Assembly (NCBI GenBank): GCA_040954595.2
Contig: CM082577.2
Coordinates: forward strand, 6,510,001-6,574,000
Length of the DNA: 64,000 nt
Source: Balanoglossus misakiensis
Lineage: Eukaryota; Hemichordata
Reading direction: 5' to 3'
In this document: piece by piece, positions 12,701-27,700 of the stretch
Position numbering within the stretch: position 1 is the first letter of the stretch
How the letters are laid out: the number at the start of each line of letters is the position of its first letter
Position numbers and translations under genes: made by a program
Notes under the pieces: generated by a model
What the model saw: only the letters and a program-made list of their open reading frames with translations
The model's database searches: none
Told to the model about the DNA's origin: nothing

Positions 12701-15700
12701 ATCAAATTGTACCATGTCTCATTGCGTAACCAGAGTGGTGATCAATTTAGTGCCAATGGATGTTTAATTCTGCCCCCGTTATAAATTGTGGTCACTTGTT
12801 TGTTTGATTTCTTGGCGTGAAGTCAGAAAAGGGAGCATGAAGTTGACTCCTAAAATGTTTTGTAAAAAATGAGTAACCACAAGTTGTTGCTATTATTGCT
12901 TGTGGTTGCTTTAAACAATTCAAAGTGTTGAAAAACATGTCCATTAAGTCTCTCGTAAAAACTTTGTCATTATGTTATATTTTTGGATAATTGACGTCAC
13001 GTTATAAAATCAATGACGCTTTTGTTTAGGTGTGTAGAGGGTAGAATTGTTTTTCGGACAAAGGAAGACATTACTGACTTGTGAATGTTACCAAAACAAA
13101 CACTCAACAATTCATAAGTTCTAAATTTGAGTGTTCTGGTCGCTATGAATCAACAGGTGTGAGTCAGTGTGAGGATACTAAAAATCAATGTCAGTTGAAA
13201 ATTTATGTGACTCTTGTAATTAATATGATCTTGTAATTTGATTCATATCATAAAGTGTATCAGCTGATATTCTTAATAGGAGAACACAGAACATTTGAAA
13301 TAGAATTTACCAGGCACCAGGAAACTTGTTTCTTGGTCCGTGCACCAGACAGGTGATGGGAACCAGGTCATTGCACATAAAATGCTCTTATCCGATTAAT
13401 AATACATCATGTGTCACAGTGGTATTTTATATTTGTAGTAATGGTTAGAGAAAGTTTGATTTTTTTTGGGGGGGGGGGGGCTTGTATATTGCTCAAAAGA
13501 ATGAAGTTTTATCATCAAAAATTGTTCTGCTACATGTCTTACAAAATGAAGTTATACCAGTAACAATGAATCATATGCATTTAAAACTTTATCAACATTC
13601 GGGAGTTTTTCCGAGAATAACTTGTTGCCATAGATACATTATATATATACTAACGTATTAGAAGATTAATAAACCTCAACATGTACCAGTATATTTAATA
13701 GTCTACCTTAATGCCTGCTTATCGTGAGAAGTACTGCCACATAACTAACCTTTTCTGACATTCGTAGCAATCTATGTAATCAACTTTATAGCTCCTGACC
13801 CAGTGCTGTACACTGTTGTCACATTTGAAGAAAAATTGCAGTATTGCTCGGGGGATAGATTTGGTTCACTGGCTCGAACTAAGAAATTGGCAGATCTCAA
13901 GAACACGGATTTTGATTGGTCTGTCTTGTAAGTTGCCATGACAGCATTTTGCAGTCTGCCTATCAGCTTGTTGCACTTTTATGTGTCTGGTTTCTCTCAT
14001 CCACATTCTACATCTGATTGATTCAGTTTTAGATTTAGTTGGAAATAAATCAGATTGGTAAACTGCATTTGTGAGTTTGGAGGTAATGTCCATGGAAAAG
14101 ATGTCATACTATTGTTACAAAAATGAGAAATGTGTTTCAAATTTTGCAGCAGATTTGTTGAAGTGAGTGACTGCATTTTATTGAAATTTACAATCAATTC
14201 CGGGATAGACAGGGTGTCTTCTCTTTTATTTTAGGATGTGGGAGTCAACATTTACCTTAACAACTACGGAGAGTTCAACAAACCTACACATTAATTTTCT
14301 CGTCACGAATTCTGTAAAATATGACAGATTATAGCTGGAATGCAACTGCGTATATTACGAACGGCGGTGTAGTGTTGCTTCAGGGTTCTGTCGTTGACGT
14401 TTAATACTTTAAGTCAAAATGTAATCTTCAACAGGTTATTGCATATTATATTTTCAAGGAAAGATCATCAATTTTGTACGTGTAATGCATGTTTAGAATT
14501 AGATTAGGCTGACTTGGGTATACGTAAGGAGAAGAGGGCTTCTTTATAGTTGGCAATGCATGCACGTGTACAATTGTAATTAGTCATTTGTGGCAGATTA
14601 ACTGCAAATTAAACCATGGCATTTACAAATGTGCCAGTCGCGCAGTTTGGAATTTTAAACAGGGTAATTTTGTTGTCATTAATTTGTCTGTGCAATTGTT
14701 TTGTTTGTTTCTGTAGGCGCCAATCAATATCACGCTCTAGTGAGCACCCCCAGTAGTACTCCCACTAGTAACCATAGCAACAAAGTTGGTGAAGACCTGG
14801 CTGTCCGTGATGATGATAACAACAGTTGTGGAGTGAGTATACCACACATCATTTATTTTTTAGTATCCATTGCTTTCTATGGTAAGGTTTGACCTCTTTG
14901 ACCTCTGAGCTTCTCTGAAATGGTAATAAGGACACATTCAGTGAGAGGATAAGTTTGCATAGCTGACACAAGGAGGGTTGTGAGAAAGTCTGCTATGCTG
15001 GCTGCAAGCTCTCAACATGATGTACATGTATCATTGATACACGAATGGTTAAATTGTGTTCTCTGATTGAACTCATTTCATGCAGCATAATTGGCTGTCT
15101 TTCAACTGCGTCCTTGGTGCATTATACGATGCAATGAATTGTATAACCTTATGTAGACTATCAAGATGAGGGAAAAGATGGAAGAGAAAAAAAAACCAAG
15201 TCGATGGCCATCGTGATAACAATCAGTGCCTGGTTCCACCTGCATGATTAATGGGCGCTGGTGCCCTAGAATTTTTATTGCAATGCTCAGAGAGACTACA
15301 CAATGACGTTCTCTCAGCTACCCTCCATTTTAACACTTGATGATCAGAATGTGAAGGTTTGATGGCATATCTATGTGGATCGTTTCCCTTCCATTATTAT
15401 CATGATCATGTTATGCCAGATGTGTGTCATAGCGCCCTCTACGGGGAAATTAGGTATCGTAGGTAACTGAACTGTGTTGCTGTGACAACCACGATCATCA
15501 TAAGGATATGGCGTTTGTAGTGGCCTTGTCAATGTGAAAATGACTTAATGAATTGGAGAATTTCCTGTTTGAGGTACATACTAGTATGTAATGACAAAAT
15601 ATTAAACCTATATCGAATGTAAACTACAAAGTGTGTTTTATCATTTCCAAACCCTTAAATATTTATAGAGCATGAGGAAGATGTATGATAATTATAATCG

Positions 15701-18700
15701 CCTATGTACCTTAAATTTATGAACATTCAGTATTTTTGATAACATTTTTTGTTGATCAATATACAGTGGGACAGTTGTGCATTGTTAATTATTCATATTC
15801 ACTTTAATTTAATATCATAATACGTGAACATTTTTAATTCACTGTTTCTCTGTCTGTCATGTATTGTTTTCTTTAAAATGTGAATTTCATTAACAAATAG
15901 TTTTTCCATTTCAAATTCTATGGGATATTTTCAAGGCTTTCAGTTTTAAAATGTAATTGGATATGAAAAAAATAATTGTGTTTTACAATTCCATCATTAT
16001 CGTGGTTGTCTTTGGCAGGTGGATACACACTACCCAGTATTGTGTATCCAATTGCTATGACGTTCTATTCTAATGAAATTATCAAGTCAGAAAATGATTG
16101 ATTGGCTTGGAATAAATTAGGTCATAGGTTAAAAGGGGTTCAGCTTTAGAAATTAGAGATGAAAGCTTGCCTTTGTGAAATATTGCATAAGTGCATTATC
16201 TTGTTAAAGTATAAAGATTGTCTGACTTGACACTATTTAGAGAATGCACCAGTAATTGAATTTATTGAGAAATGTTATTGCATTTTTTACCGCGACAAAT
16301 TTCTTCACCTTTAGCCTGGAACTGATGCACCATGCTTTCAAACTTTAATAGGGCAGGTGATTTTGCGGTAGTCATCATGTTTGCCATTTTGTTTCATGTG
16401 TTTTTTTGTCAAATGCATAGATTGATACAAAGGGTTTAGATTCAATACAAACGCACACTAACACAAGCACGCCCATTGCCAGTGAACACCGCATATAAAA
16501 TTTGTATTGCCTCCATTCGTAGACACACCTTCCCAGCCAACTGCGTCATTCAATCTCCGCGCATATGATTATCCCCTTCTATTATCATGCAAATGATGTC
16601 GTGTATACTGCCAGCGGTGAGTCACTCTTTATACAAACACACACACACAGCTGAAACGAGCCCTGCATAGAGGTGTACACAAAACGAATATCAGACAGGT
16701 CAGGCCAAGGATATCTCTCTGCTGGCAGACTGTTTTAGCCAACACCCCATTAACACTCGGCGTACCTGCACATTTCAATCCGGCCACCATTTTAGAGCTT
16801 ACCTGTGGGAACCAATTTTACATGTAGGAGACTGTTTTTGCCAGAAAAAAAAAAACGGCGTTGGGACAAAAAAGCACACCATGGATGACGACAGCTATCA
16901 GGTAACGATTATAAGACACAGTCCGTTCCTTGCTTGCTTCCGTGTGTTTCGTATGAGCATTTTGACTCTTTAATAGTTTAGAATATTAATCTCATTTAAT
17001 ATATACTGAGTGCTCTATACAAGCTTCGTTTCAATGTCCCGTACGCAGAATTTTCATTCCACACACCACTGTTATTGTTCTTGGTGACTGCGTTGAAGGA
17101 CGTTTATGAAAGGAGTGTGTGTATAAAAGACGGAAGGTGTTCAATATTTAATGCACGTCCACTCCATTTCATACCCATTCAGTATGTGATCAAGTCAGTT
17201 TTATTTCCTTCTTTATTAGATTTCTTAATTATTTGTTTTGTTGTCTTGACCACGATGTGGTGATGTTGGATTTGTCGTTTGACATTCTGCCAGAAATGTA
17301 CACAGTACCGCCTTAATCTGATTGCTAGTCTTTGCCGGCCTATATGTTCTCATTTATTTGGTTGTCAGTTTATTAATCGCAAGTTTAACCCTGTCACCCC
17401 CATTTCACCTTAAATAGAATCAACCACACCATTGCAAACAGTGGGGCTTTACCAATCTGTGGTGGTGATAGGGTTAAATTTACAGATAGTGCTTTTTTTT
17501 TGGTGTACCGACGCATGAAATTTGGATTACTTTGGCGGTTATTGTAGGTGTGTCGCAGATGATTAGAAAGGCAAACAGTTATGGGCTGACTCACAACAAA
17601 AAGTTATTTCTTAATAAAAGAGGTGCTTTTTCCATTCAAGGCATGTGTATAAATTCCATGGAACGTCCAAGGTGGTCACTCACGTATTGTTAGCGTTGAG
17701 TTTATGATATGAACATGTAACAGGATTTATATAAATGTCTGTTATGTCAAAATAATTGAACACATGTACATGTATAAATAGTTAGTGCAGTTAGGTTGAT
17801 TTTAGGGAAGTGCTGCAGGAATATGTGAAACAAAAAACATATGACAACATGAAATAGGGAACAGTGATCACTGAGATATATGTAAGAGTTATCAATTATA
17901 CTAAACATGTAATGCAGTTATGAAATTTAAGCAAAAGGTTGTGTAATATAGGAATTCTAATAGTGATATAAACTGTTATCTGTCTTTGGGAAGAAGTTAC
18001 TGCATCAGCTGAAAGTCCCTTACCCAGGACTGGTGAATTCTGGCAAAGAAATTCTTAGTTAAATTGAATTTAGTCCATATATGGGGGTGTGGGTTATTTC
18101 TGGCTTGACTGGCCATTAATAGACCACAAGGGGGAAATTAGATTGCTCGACTGATTTTTGCGGAGAAGGAATGAATGACCTTGTAGAATGGAGTGAATCT
18201 TACAGGTGTCTCTTTCAGTGGTGTCGTTATTACTGTTTGATTTGTTTGATGAGAAGCAGACGATCAAGTTACACCTAAACTCCAGAATCGATTGCTTTTA
18301 TTTCTGAAAGGACAGCCTTCTGCTTTCTGCTATATCTGATTTGGTGACCCTTAAAGCAACACCGCGGTGGCAAGAATCTGATTACAGTATCAGTTACATG
18401 TAACACTGAACACGTACCACTTGTATATAAATATAAATCTCTCTGACAGCTAGGACTTGCTCAGTTCTTTTGTTGACGTGCTGCGATTTCATGTGACTTG
18501 TAAACAATGTAGACATGTATGTAAATGTGGTCTGTTTATTAGAACACTCACGAGCACCCACCTCAAGCAAACAACATCATTTCAAAGTAGAGGTATATGT
18601 AGTGAACAAACATTCTTAACACAGTCCTGCCATTTTCTGTGGAGGGGCTGTTTTGTGATTAATTTGTTAACACTTGCAAAATAAATTTGGTATGATGGCT

Positions 18701-21700
18701 TTCTGATAGGCAATGTCAAATAAATTTTTGACTTCAGGCTTTACTTCTAAAGCAAATTGCAGAGCTGTACAAACTAAAAAGCAGCTACAATACGTGTAGG
18801 CACAGATCAGTCATGAAATCAAGATGGTTTGAAAACTGCTTTTATATTTTACGCAATAAACAAAAATCAATCATCAAAAGTAACTGTAATGTAGTGAGTA
18901 GTGTATTCATCAATTAGCTGCCAAGGTACTCACGCACCGGACAATGTCTGAAATCTCATTACTGTTTTAATGGCAAATAATTATCACATACATGTAGAAG
19001 ACATGCCACAGAAATATACGTTTACCTGCTGTGTGACAGGCAGGTCATTTATGCATATTTGAGTAGTTAGCAAAATTCTATCAATAATTTGTTTCTCATC
19101 CTATTGTGTTACTCCGTAAGAAGCCTGAAGATATTAATATAAAATTGTGCTAAGATATAAATCATGTATTCTAGTGATAATTGTGTGTGTAGCTTCCATT
19201 GCCCATGCAGTGGGCCCTGTTTAGGTTATTAAAGGATGTTACACGGATGTGGAACCAATGCTCAACAGATGGTCTTAGTTGTGTTCCGGGTTTGTGAACT
19301 GTTTATCATGTGCTCTCACTATTGACAGGGATAAAACCCCTTTCTTCAGATGCAAAGAGAATGAGCTTGCTTTGGATTTGTTCCAATCACAAGTCTCTAT
19401 GGAAAATTTCAAAACTTTAACATAAATGTGTCTCATAGCTGGGTTGTCTGGCAGAATATGGTTCATTTCGTTGATGCGATAGCCAGGTTAAAGTCCTGTA
19501 GAAGTAATTGCCAAAGTCGTCACATGATGTGTTTGGAACTGCTGTGTGATTTCTGTGGGTTATCTCGTAGTCACAACAACATACTTCCCCCTGAATTTAT
19601 TGCGAGTTTGCTTCCCTCTGGATGTACACGTTGTACGTAAAATTTCAGCAGAGACAAGCTTTGGTGAATCAGAAAAATCACCAGTTTCTATCGGTAACAA
19701 GACGTAGAAACAACACAAAGGTAATACCATTGGTGAACGTTAATTCTCGTGTGTAAAACTGCCGTCACAAAATGAGTGTTTTCCTTATCAAAGTAGGTTT
19801 TAAACTTTGGCATTTCCAGTCATCAACTCTTGGTTCTGCATGGTTTTGTCCCATTAATGCGTTTATGATTTGCGCTGGGTTCTGTAAATTGTGATGCAAT
19901 TGCTGAAAGGACTACTGGAACATTTACCAATCACCATCATTTCCCCTCAGTGAACATTTGAGTGCCAGAAGTTGTAATTGTTTCCTGAATTTCTCAGTAA
20001 ATTCAACCTCTTTCTTATTCTTCAAAGGTCAGTAGAGTAGATTTTTGTACATTATACATTGTGTGCAGTCCAGAAGTAGGCAAGATTTAAACACTCTTGT
20101 TACTGACCACTGAAGAATTTTTTTTTACGAATACCTACATGTGTACACGTACTACATGTATGATGTAGTTGGTCTGAAGACAGAAAGATTTCATTCCCTG
20201 AAAATTATTAGTTCAAGTGTTACCCAGAATTGTACATGTATGGATTGGGTGTTTTTTGTATCAGCCAAATGTGATTCGACCTTTAGTTGAAATAGGATTG
20301 AAGTGTTTGTTAAATAATTTCTTCTTTTCTTTCCCCCCAGACATGTGAAACCTCTGAGAGCACATACAACGAATACGACGAAATAGGCAACGATGACAGT
20401 GTGATGACAGATGCCACGGACGAAGACGCCATTCCAAACTTCCTTACAGCCGGAGCTGACGATACAGATAGTGCGTTGACCCCTTCACCAACAAGTAGCA
20501 CCATGAACAGTTACAGTAATATTAGGAAAAGGTTAGTTATCAAATTAATCAATGTATGTATGTTTGCATTGACAGTGTTATGTGAAGGAGTCTCCCAAGA
20601 TCTGCGATGTACTGACTTGTTTTTTCCAGATCCACTACGTAGTCTGTTTGTCGGTGTAGAAGCCCTTCAGGGAAAAAAATGTTTTGGTCCTTTTTTCCCC
20701 TGTGAGATATGAAACATTTTATTATGGTGTGTTTAATGGCCCATATTATTTGACATTTTATGTGTACGTGATTACTGTACAGAATGTAAAGAACTGAACC
20801 CCACCGATGGGTACAGCATATCTGCCTAGAGAAAGTTTTAGTTCATTGAAATATAAAAACTAACAGCCCGTGAAGTGTGTGAAAAAAAACATGTAAGAAT
20901 AACAGGAAAGCGTGACTATACAAAATATCAGCTACTGAGTTTGAAATTTTAACTCAGGGAAAAAAATATCTAGCAAACTCTGCAAAATGTATTGGTGTAG
21001 ATTTGATAAAAATGTTATACAAACACTACAGTCACACACAGTAAGAATATATCAGCAGTAACAATCAGGTCCCAGCTATCACAGATAGAACCAGACGACA
21101 ATAGGTGCTCATCACAGCATGGCACAATATGCTAGTGCCTTCCGTTTTATTTTTCCCTGATAAAAGAAAAACGTGCAATATCGGCTTGCTGTGGCCTCTT
21201 TCCCTATTTCCCCATAAAATTATCTTATTATGGAAAAAAGTATTGAAGTCTCGCTGTCTCAGTGCCCCCCCCCCCATCTTCCAGATGTGTATCAAAATGA
21301 TATGATGAGAGGCCATCAGTGCAACTGAGACTTCATTCGACCTGTTAGCAGCTCCTCTACCTCCGAGACACAATTTGAGATCACAAACTGAATGGGAGAG
21401 ATAGCTGCTTAGCTGCTGTCTTGCTTCATCAATATTATGAGTGATGCAGCTTATCGCTGACATTTCCCACAGAGCTGCCTTCTGGCTGTGGGGTGCTCCA
21501 ATATCAGACAGAGTGTCGGTGTGTGAATAAAGAAGAATTTCAGTGCTGTGTCTCCCAAGTGGAGAGAGCGTCAGTGAGGAGACAGCTGATTAATGTTGAC
21601 ATGGGATTTTTTTCTCTGTCAGATGAGGTTAAATATTTGGGGTAAAATGAGTTGATTGCATGAACAGGCAATAAAATAAACATCGTAAAATGGCATCATT

Positions 21701-24700
21701 TACATGTACGCAGTAAGTTACAATCTGTGCGGATCTCCATTTTGACAACTTGATCAATGTTATACAGTGCTGTTTTACGTTGTTCATTTTGTCTTGCATG
21801 CTCTGTTTCCCCTTTGTTTAATACTGTCTCATCTGATGGTGTGTTTTTTTTACAAGATCCATGCTCAGCATTAAACGGCTGTGTTTGTTTGATTTCAATT
21901 GCTGTCGTAGGCCAAAGAGTGATCACCCACTTGTTATAACTGTTAAATCTAGCAGTAGTGACGAAGAGGAGAGGTATGAAGATTTCGGAGAAGGAGACGA
22001 CATGGATGGAGACGACTCAGACACGGATATTCCCGATTATTTGTCCGATTCAAACAGATTTACTCAAGATACGCCTACTCCCACACAGACGTAAGTATAA
22101 TCATTTCTGATCTTCTCTCTTGTAAACTGGAGATAATATTCTTGTGAAATAATCTTTCCATGAAGCGTTCTTCATCATTAAAATTAAAATAGCCATAATT
22201 CTCAGTAGGTTGGAGACTTCTCTTAACTATACACACTTCAGCTCAGAAACCTCATCAATCTTGCTCATTATAACATCTTCATTTGAAAATAAAAAGCCAT
22301 GAAACAGGCAACATAGCATTTTTTTTCTCTCTATTATAAAACCAGCTATTAAACTCCTTCAATTCAACATGGCATTGAACTCTTCACAGCACGACTTGTT
22401 CCCATGGTAACCTGTCTAGTCATGACCTTCCATGTTTGGACACTTGGCCAGCCATATTGAATGCTAATACAATGTAGTATATGTGACTTGCATTGCAATA
22501 AATATATATCTTCAAAAATATCAATATATGATGGCTATCTCTAAGAAAGTGCATCACCGGTTGTCATGGTTTCAGTTATTCCATGTTGTATAGACCGAGA
22601 GAAATTGTAGTGTCATCTAAAAGCTTGGATCTTATTTTAAGGTATTAAAAATAAATTATATATTATATTGAAAAACATTCTGTGAAAATTTGGTAGGGAT
22701 TAGAGCCTTATTGATATTGAAGAATAGATCTGTCAAATTAATTTTAGTTAGTGGGTTTTTTAATATAATAATTGAGTGGAAAATAATCTCCAAATGAATT
22801 AAAATGGGTCACATTTAATAGATGCCTTATTCTGAATAAAATGATAAAATTGATATAATTTTCTTGATTTCATATCAGTGTTTTAATTCAGTACCTTTCT
22901 CATTAATTAATGTCTTTTAAAAACTGCACTTTATTTCTTGTCGTCTGTGACATATTTGTGTCTCATCTTCTCTACCACAATTGTTGTCTCAATACTCTCA
23001 TAGTAATTCCAGTCACACAGTAAACGCCCCTCACTGTTTATTAACATCATCAACGTGTGTGTTTTTTTCCATCTTTTTTTCCAGTCTCTCCATGTCCTTT
23101 GACAACCGAAAGACAATAACTCAAAAACGAGACGTTTGGGGCCGTGTTCGTCAACTAAGCTGGTACTAATCAGTGTAACTTTCTATCAGTTCCAAACCCT
23201 TGTCTGATATTTTCTCGAAAATATTCCTTGTGCATGGCATGGCATGATATAGTATCTTTCAAACTCAAACTGACATTTTATTTTCAAAAGATTCTTTCTC
23301 TCCTGCATGATATGGTTAGTTCGATCCCCATAATTAAAAATGTGTCTGTCTGTTATTTACATCAGTGCCCACTCACTTGCATAGATCAAGGTACATGTAT
23401 GTTGTATCATGTCATACCAGTACAAACTACATGTATAGTTCGTGTTTGCCTCATACTAATTCACCACTGTGCCATCCTTCTCCCAGTCCTTGAATTACTC
23501 CAGCTCACAGTTTCCTGTTGCACAGTAGTAGTGCATTTGAAACCATGAACAGTAGATTTCTGTACATAAATTGCCTGTTATATTTTAATAGTCATAGACA
23601 TAGAGCAGTGAAGCAGGCATGGGCAAGTGAGATGGTGTCTGTGTGTTGAATGTGAAATTCCTTTCTTTTATATGTGATCTTATGTCATGTCAGTTACAAT
23701 TGTTCATGTATAATTTTGTAAAATAAGTACATGTACACTACTGAAAGTTATAAACTCTATCTTTCTCTTACTTATCTCTCCCATAAGTTCCAAATGCAAG
23801 TCCAGACTATATGTCGGGTAAATTACATTTACTAAATTTAGTATTTTCCCTTCCTTCCAGTATTTTAGCCAGAGGATATTTCAGTTTAATTTGGCCCCAA
23901 CCTTCTATTTGACTGCTGCTTGTAGAAATTAATGTCTTTGTCATTTGATGCATGGGTTTATTGATTAAACACCTTTAGTTCAGCCTCTACTTAATATTGA
24001 TTTTTAGTTGCCTCGGCTGGTTTATAATTCGCTTACTGCTTTCTGTTGCAATTAAGCTGACCTCTGAACTAACTCACACTGCAGCTAAACCACACTGATT
24101 TATGGGTAATCTGTGGAATCACCTCAACCTATACCTTCAGATACCATCTGTGAAAATAGCCTCAGCCTTATGTTCAGATACTAACTAAAGATCCTTGAGA
24201 CAAAGAACCTAAATCTCAAGGTGGTTACAACATAGGTTTCGTTATATCCTCTCTCTGAATAACCCTTTTGGATTAATTTTAAATGGAAATCAGAATTATA
24301 TTCTCGGATTACCGCAAGAGTGAAAAATGTAGTTAGATGATAGATTATGAGAAAATGAAGAACAGATTTGATTAACCAGTAGGTCGATGTGGTGGCAAAT
24401 TGATATGCCAGATTGAATTTGATATCCTTGACTAATATTTGGACGGAAAATGGAAGACTGACCTAGTGTAAACATATTACTGTACTTTAGTTCTGTTAGA
24501 AAAATCCAGGGATTTGTGATAAAATGTCTGTTCTGCAAAACACACTGTGAAAAAAAGTTACTTGTTTTATCTGTATTAGTGAATTTGTCTTGAGAAAAGG
24601 TCCAGGCATGAATTTGTCTCAAGTCTGATAAATAATAAAATGAGTTGCTGAATTTGCTTTTCATGCCCTTGTACAAATGTATTTATAAATGCATTTGACA

Positions 24701-27700
24701 GTTTTGTTCCAATAAACTTTGTGATGTATGTTGATAATGTTTGTATACATACCATACATCATGTACATTCACATCACATTCACATTATTTTCACCCATTG
24801 GTTGGCCATATCATGTAACACTTACCTAACAAACTAGCCTAAATAAATCATAAACTGCCTTTTAACAGAAATTGTATTACATTAAGCATTTCATTCTGCT
24901 AGGTTTTTTATTCAATGCTTTTTTCTCCCACAGATATTTTATTCCTCAAATGTTTTTTTTTATTATGTCAGGGAGACCATAAATATATTGAACATGCTGT
25001 TGTATGACTGTATCATCTTTAATTTCATAACATGGGGGAATTTCAAAAATCATTGCTTGTAATTTATCACCAAGCCTTACATACAGTCCATAAAGAAGTG
25101 TTTACTGCAGAGCTTACAATGTCACACAGCTACTATGCATGTATTTTATGTTTGGACCTTTTGAATTGTGCATTTTCATTTAAACTGCTACTCAAAAATA
25201 AAATGAAAGAAATGAATAAAGTTCATTTAGAGCAACAGAATACCAATATATGATGTTTATTTTCTTACATAGACTATTGAGACAGATTTGATTTCAAGAA
25301 GCTCAGCATTTAAAACCATATATGATGTACTAGTATATGCATGCATATACATGTACGTGTGCACATGCATATAAAAGTCAAAGTGGATATTAAACTCGTT
25401 TCAAATCTACTATAATTATTCCTGTTCTTTTTTATTCTATCTTGCAGTCCTGTCAGGAGACTCACAACAAAGGAAATTGCTAGGTAGGTACTATGCTATT
25501 ACTCAGCAGACCCCAAATGTCCTAGCGACCCTCCAGGTCAACCTCAAATGTCCCATGTGGTCATAAATTTCACAGACGTAACCTTCCTATGAACTGATTC
25601 AAAATTTATGTCGCTGACGATATTAATGTAAATAGGGGGAAAAAATTGCAAATCAGTATTCAAAGGCGGGTAAAGGAAGGATGGTGTTTGGTCACGTACA
25701 TCTGAATCCGTTACTTTCGTTTATCCTGCGTCGTGATGTCGGAATCAGTGCGTAGGCTGCAGGCTGTATGATTAGTGGAGATGGCGCAGCACTGTGGGAG
25801 AGCCCACTAATCCAGTATGGCCTGCTAATGATCACACGGGTTTCCCAAACACTGCAAGAAAAAACACTTTATTTGTAATATATCCAGGGGTAGAAGGAAA
25901 GAAACTTAAATATAAAGAGTGTCTCGTATACGGGTGGTGTCTATATTAATGATACTTAAACCCTTAAATTTCACCCCAAGTTCCCTTTTTAGAGGTCCAA
26001 CCTTACCATTGAAAACAATTATGCAAGGGTTTGGACTGAAAGGGTCAAGAGACTTGAAAGTGATTAGGTCAAGTGAGGGAGTATTCAAATAGATATGCAA
26101 AGTCAGAATTTGGTATCATGGAACAGTATAAGAATCTCAATAGGATAAGGTATGTTTTAATGATTTTCGTATCATGCTTGCGTGGGTAGATTACAATAGA
26201 AACTCAACATTTGAGTAATGTCTCTGTCTGTTTCCATTCCCAACAGCCATCTTTACAGAAACAGCTCATCAGCTAATACAAGCAGAAGGGGCAGTTTAGA
26301 AGACATTTACGGAGAGTGTGCCGCTTCTGATGGGGACGTGACGGACCTCAACGACAAAGTAAATAGTTTTAACCCGTTCACCCCCACTTTCCTCTGTAGA
26401 GGTCCAACTTTACTATAGAAAACACTGGATTTGGGCCAAACCATTGTGGTGAAAGGGTGGTGTGGTGACATATTCATTTTTGCCAAACAATATTACTGGT
26501 TTTGTTGATGAAGGCTGACCTGTTTGAACATCTCTGAAGTTGCCGAAATGCAACAGCTCTGGAATCTATGTCTGTGTGTTCCTCTCACACAAGTTTAACA
26601 CTGCCTTAAAAATAGTGGTTTGGGTCTCTGTCAGCTCTCTTTACTGAAACAGTCATTTGAAATGAAATTGGGACAGCACCCGCCCACAAGCAAAGTGTTT
26701 ATCTTTTAAGAAGAAAAAAACCTGTTCAAATGTCAGTGAATCTACGCAAACAAGCTGAATTATTTAGCCATGTATGCCAGAGAAACCCCACGCATTATAT
26801 TATTCTCATTTTTAATGGCTCACGGATGAAAGGGTGAGGAGAAACAGAAAGTGGAAAAAATTTGAGTGTGGACAAAGTAAATTCTTGGTTAAAAAATTTA
26901 TTTTGTTCACATCTCTCATCTTCATCTTTTCTGAATGAAATGATTATAACCCCCTCAGGCTTGAACACTTCCACAGAACAAGATGGAATGATGAGTCAGC
27001 TCCACTGCAAACTTAAATTATGCAGACTTAATGATTCCTTCCTCAGTTGTGATTCTCATTTTCATTTTCTGTTCCTTTCAGGTCAAAACACTAGAGTCAC
27101 AAGTACATACATTACGAGAAGACAAAGCAAATAAACATGATTTACATTCCAAACTGAGCAATGAAAATGCATTTCTCAAAGAGAAGTAAGTAGCTGTTCT
27201 CTACCAGTGTTGTGTTGTGCGTGTTGATTGGCTGGAAGGGGTCACATGGTTATTTGCCTGTAAGAGATCATAATTATGAAGTAATGTATAAATAGAGTTG
27301 GAAATTGGATTTATTCCACTAGCAGGTGTTTTTGTTGTTTGGACAGAAATAAGGTTTGTTGCTGTTTGGATGAACTGTCTGTATATGTGCGAGAGCATGA
27401 TCAAATTTTATACTTTGATAATCGGTATGTTCATCTTCCAAGAAATCAGCATACTTGGCAATGTCCACATAGACATGAAATTTAATTTGTTTTATGTTGT
27501 TGTTTTTTGTGCAGAACCAGGTTTTATGAAGAGCAAATTGGTGACATTGAAGACAAGAATCATGAGACACTTGAAAGAGAGAGAAGGAAACATCGAGAAG
27601 CCATAGTAAGATGTGGAAATTTACTTTGTGTATTCACCAAAATATCCCAAGATAGTGAAAAGAAAGTTGAATCATTAAAAACACATTCATGGACTTAAAG

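Larger units (their letters stand above)
14833..20340 (+). other. RAB11FIP intron 3, contains the internal promoter
   Basis: This 5.5-kb intron of the long transcript holds the putative internal promoter and exon (16500-16901), MITE copy 1 and a CTCF-like motif at 15431-15446. Nothing else recognisable was seen. Confidence 0.55.

Noticed and set aside
21065-21463. 132-codon minus-strand open frame in RAB11FIP intron 4
   Set aside because: It crosses a C11 homopolymer, has no recognisable domain and has no supporting splice structure.
23318-23328. tRNA B-box-like AGTTCGATCCC
   Set aside because: No matching A box, acceptor stem or cloverleaf could be found upstream.
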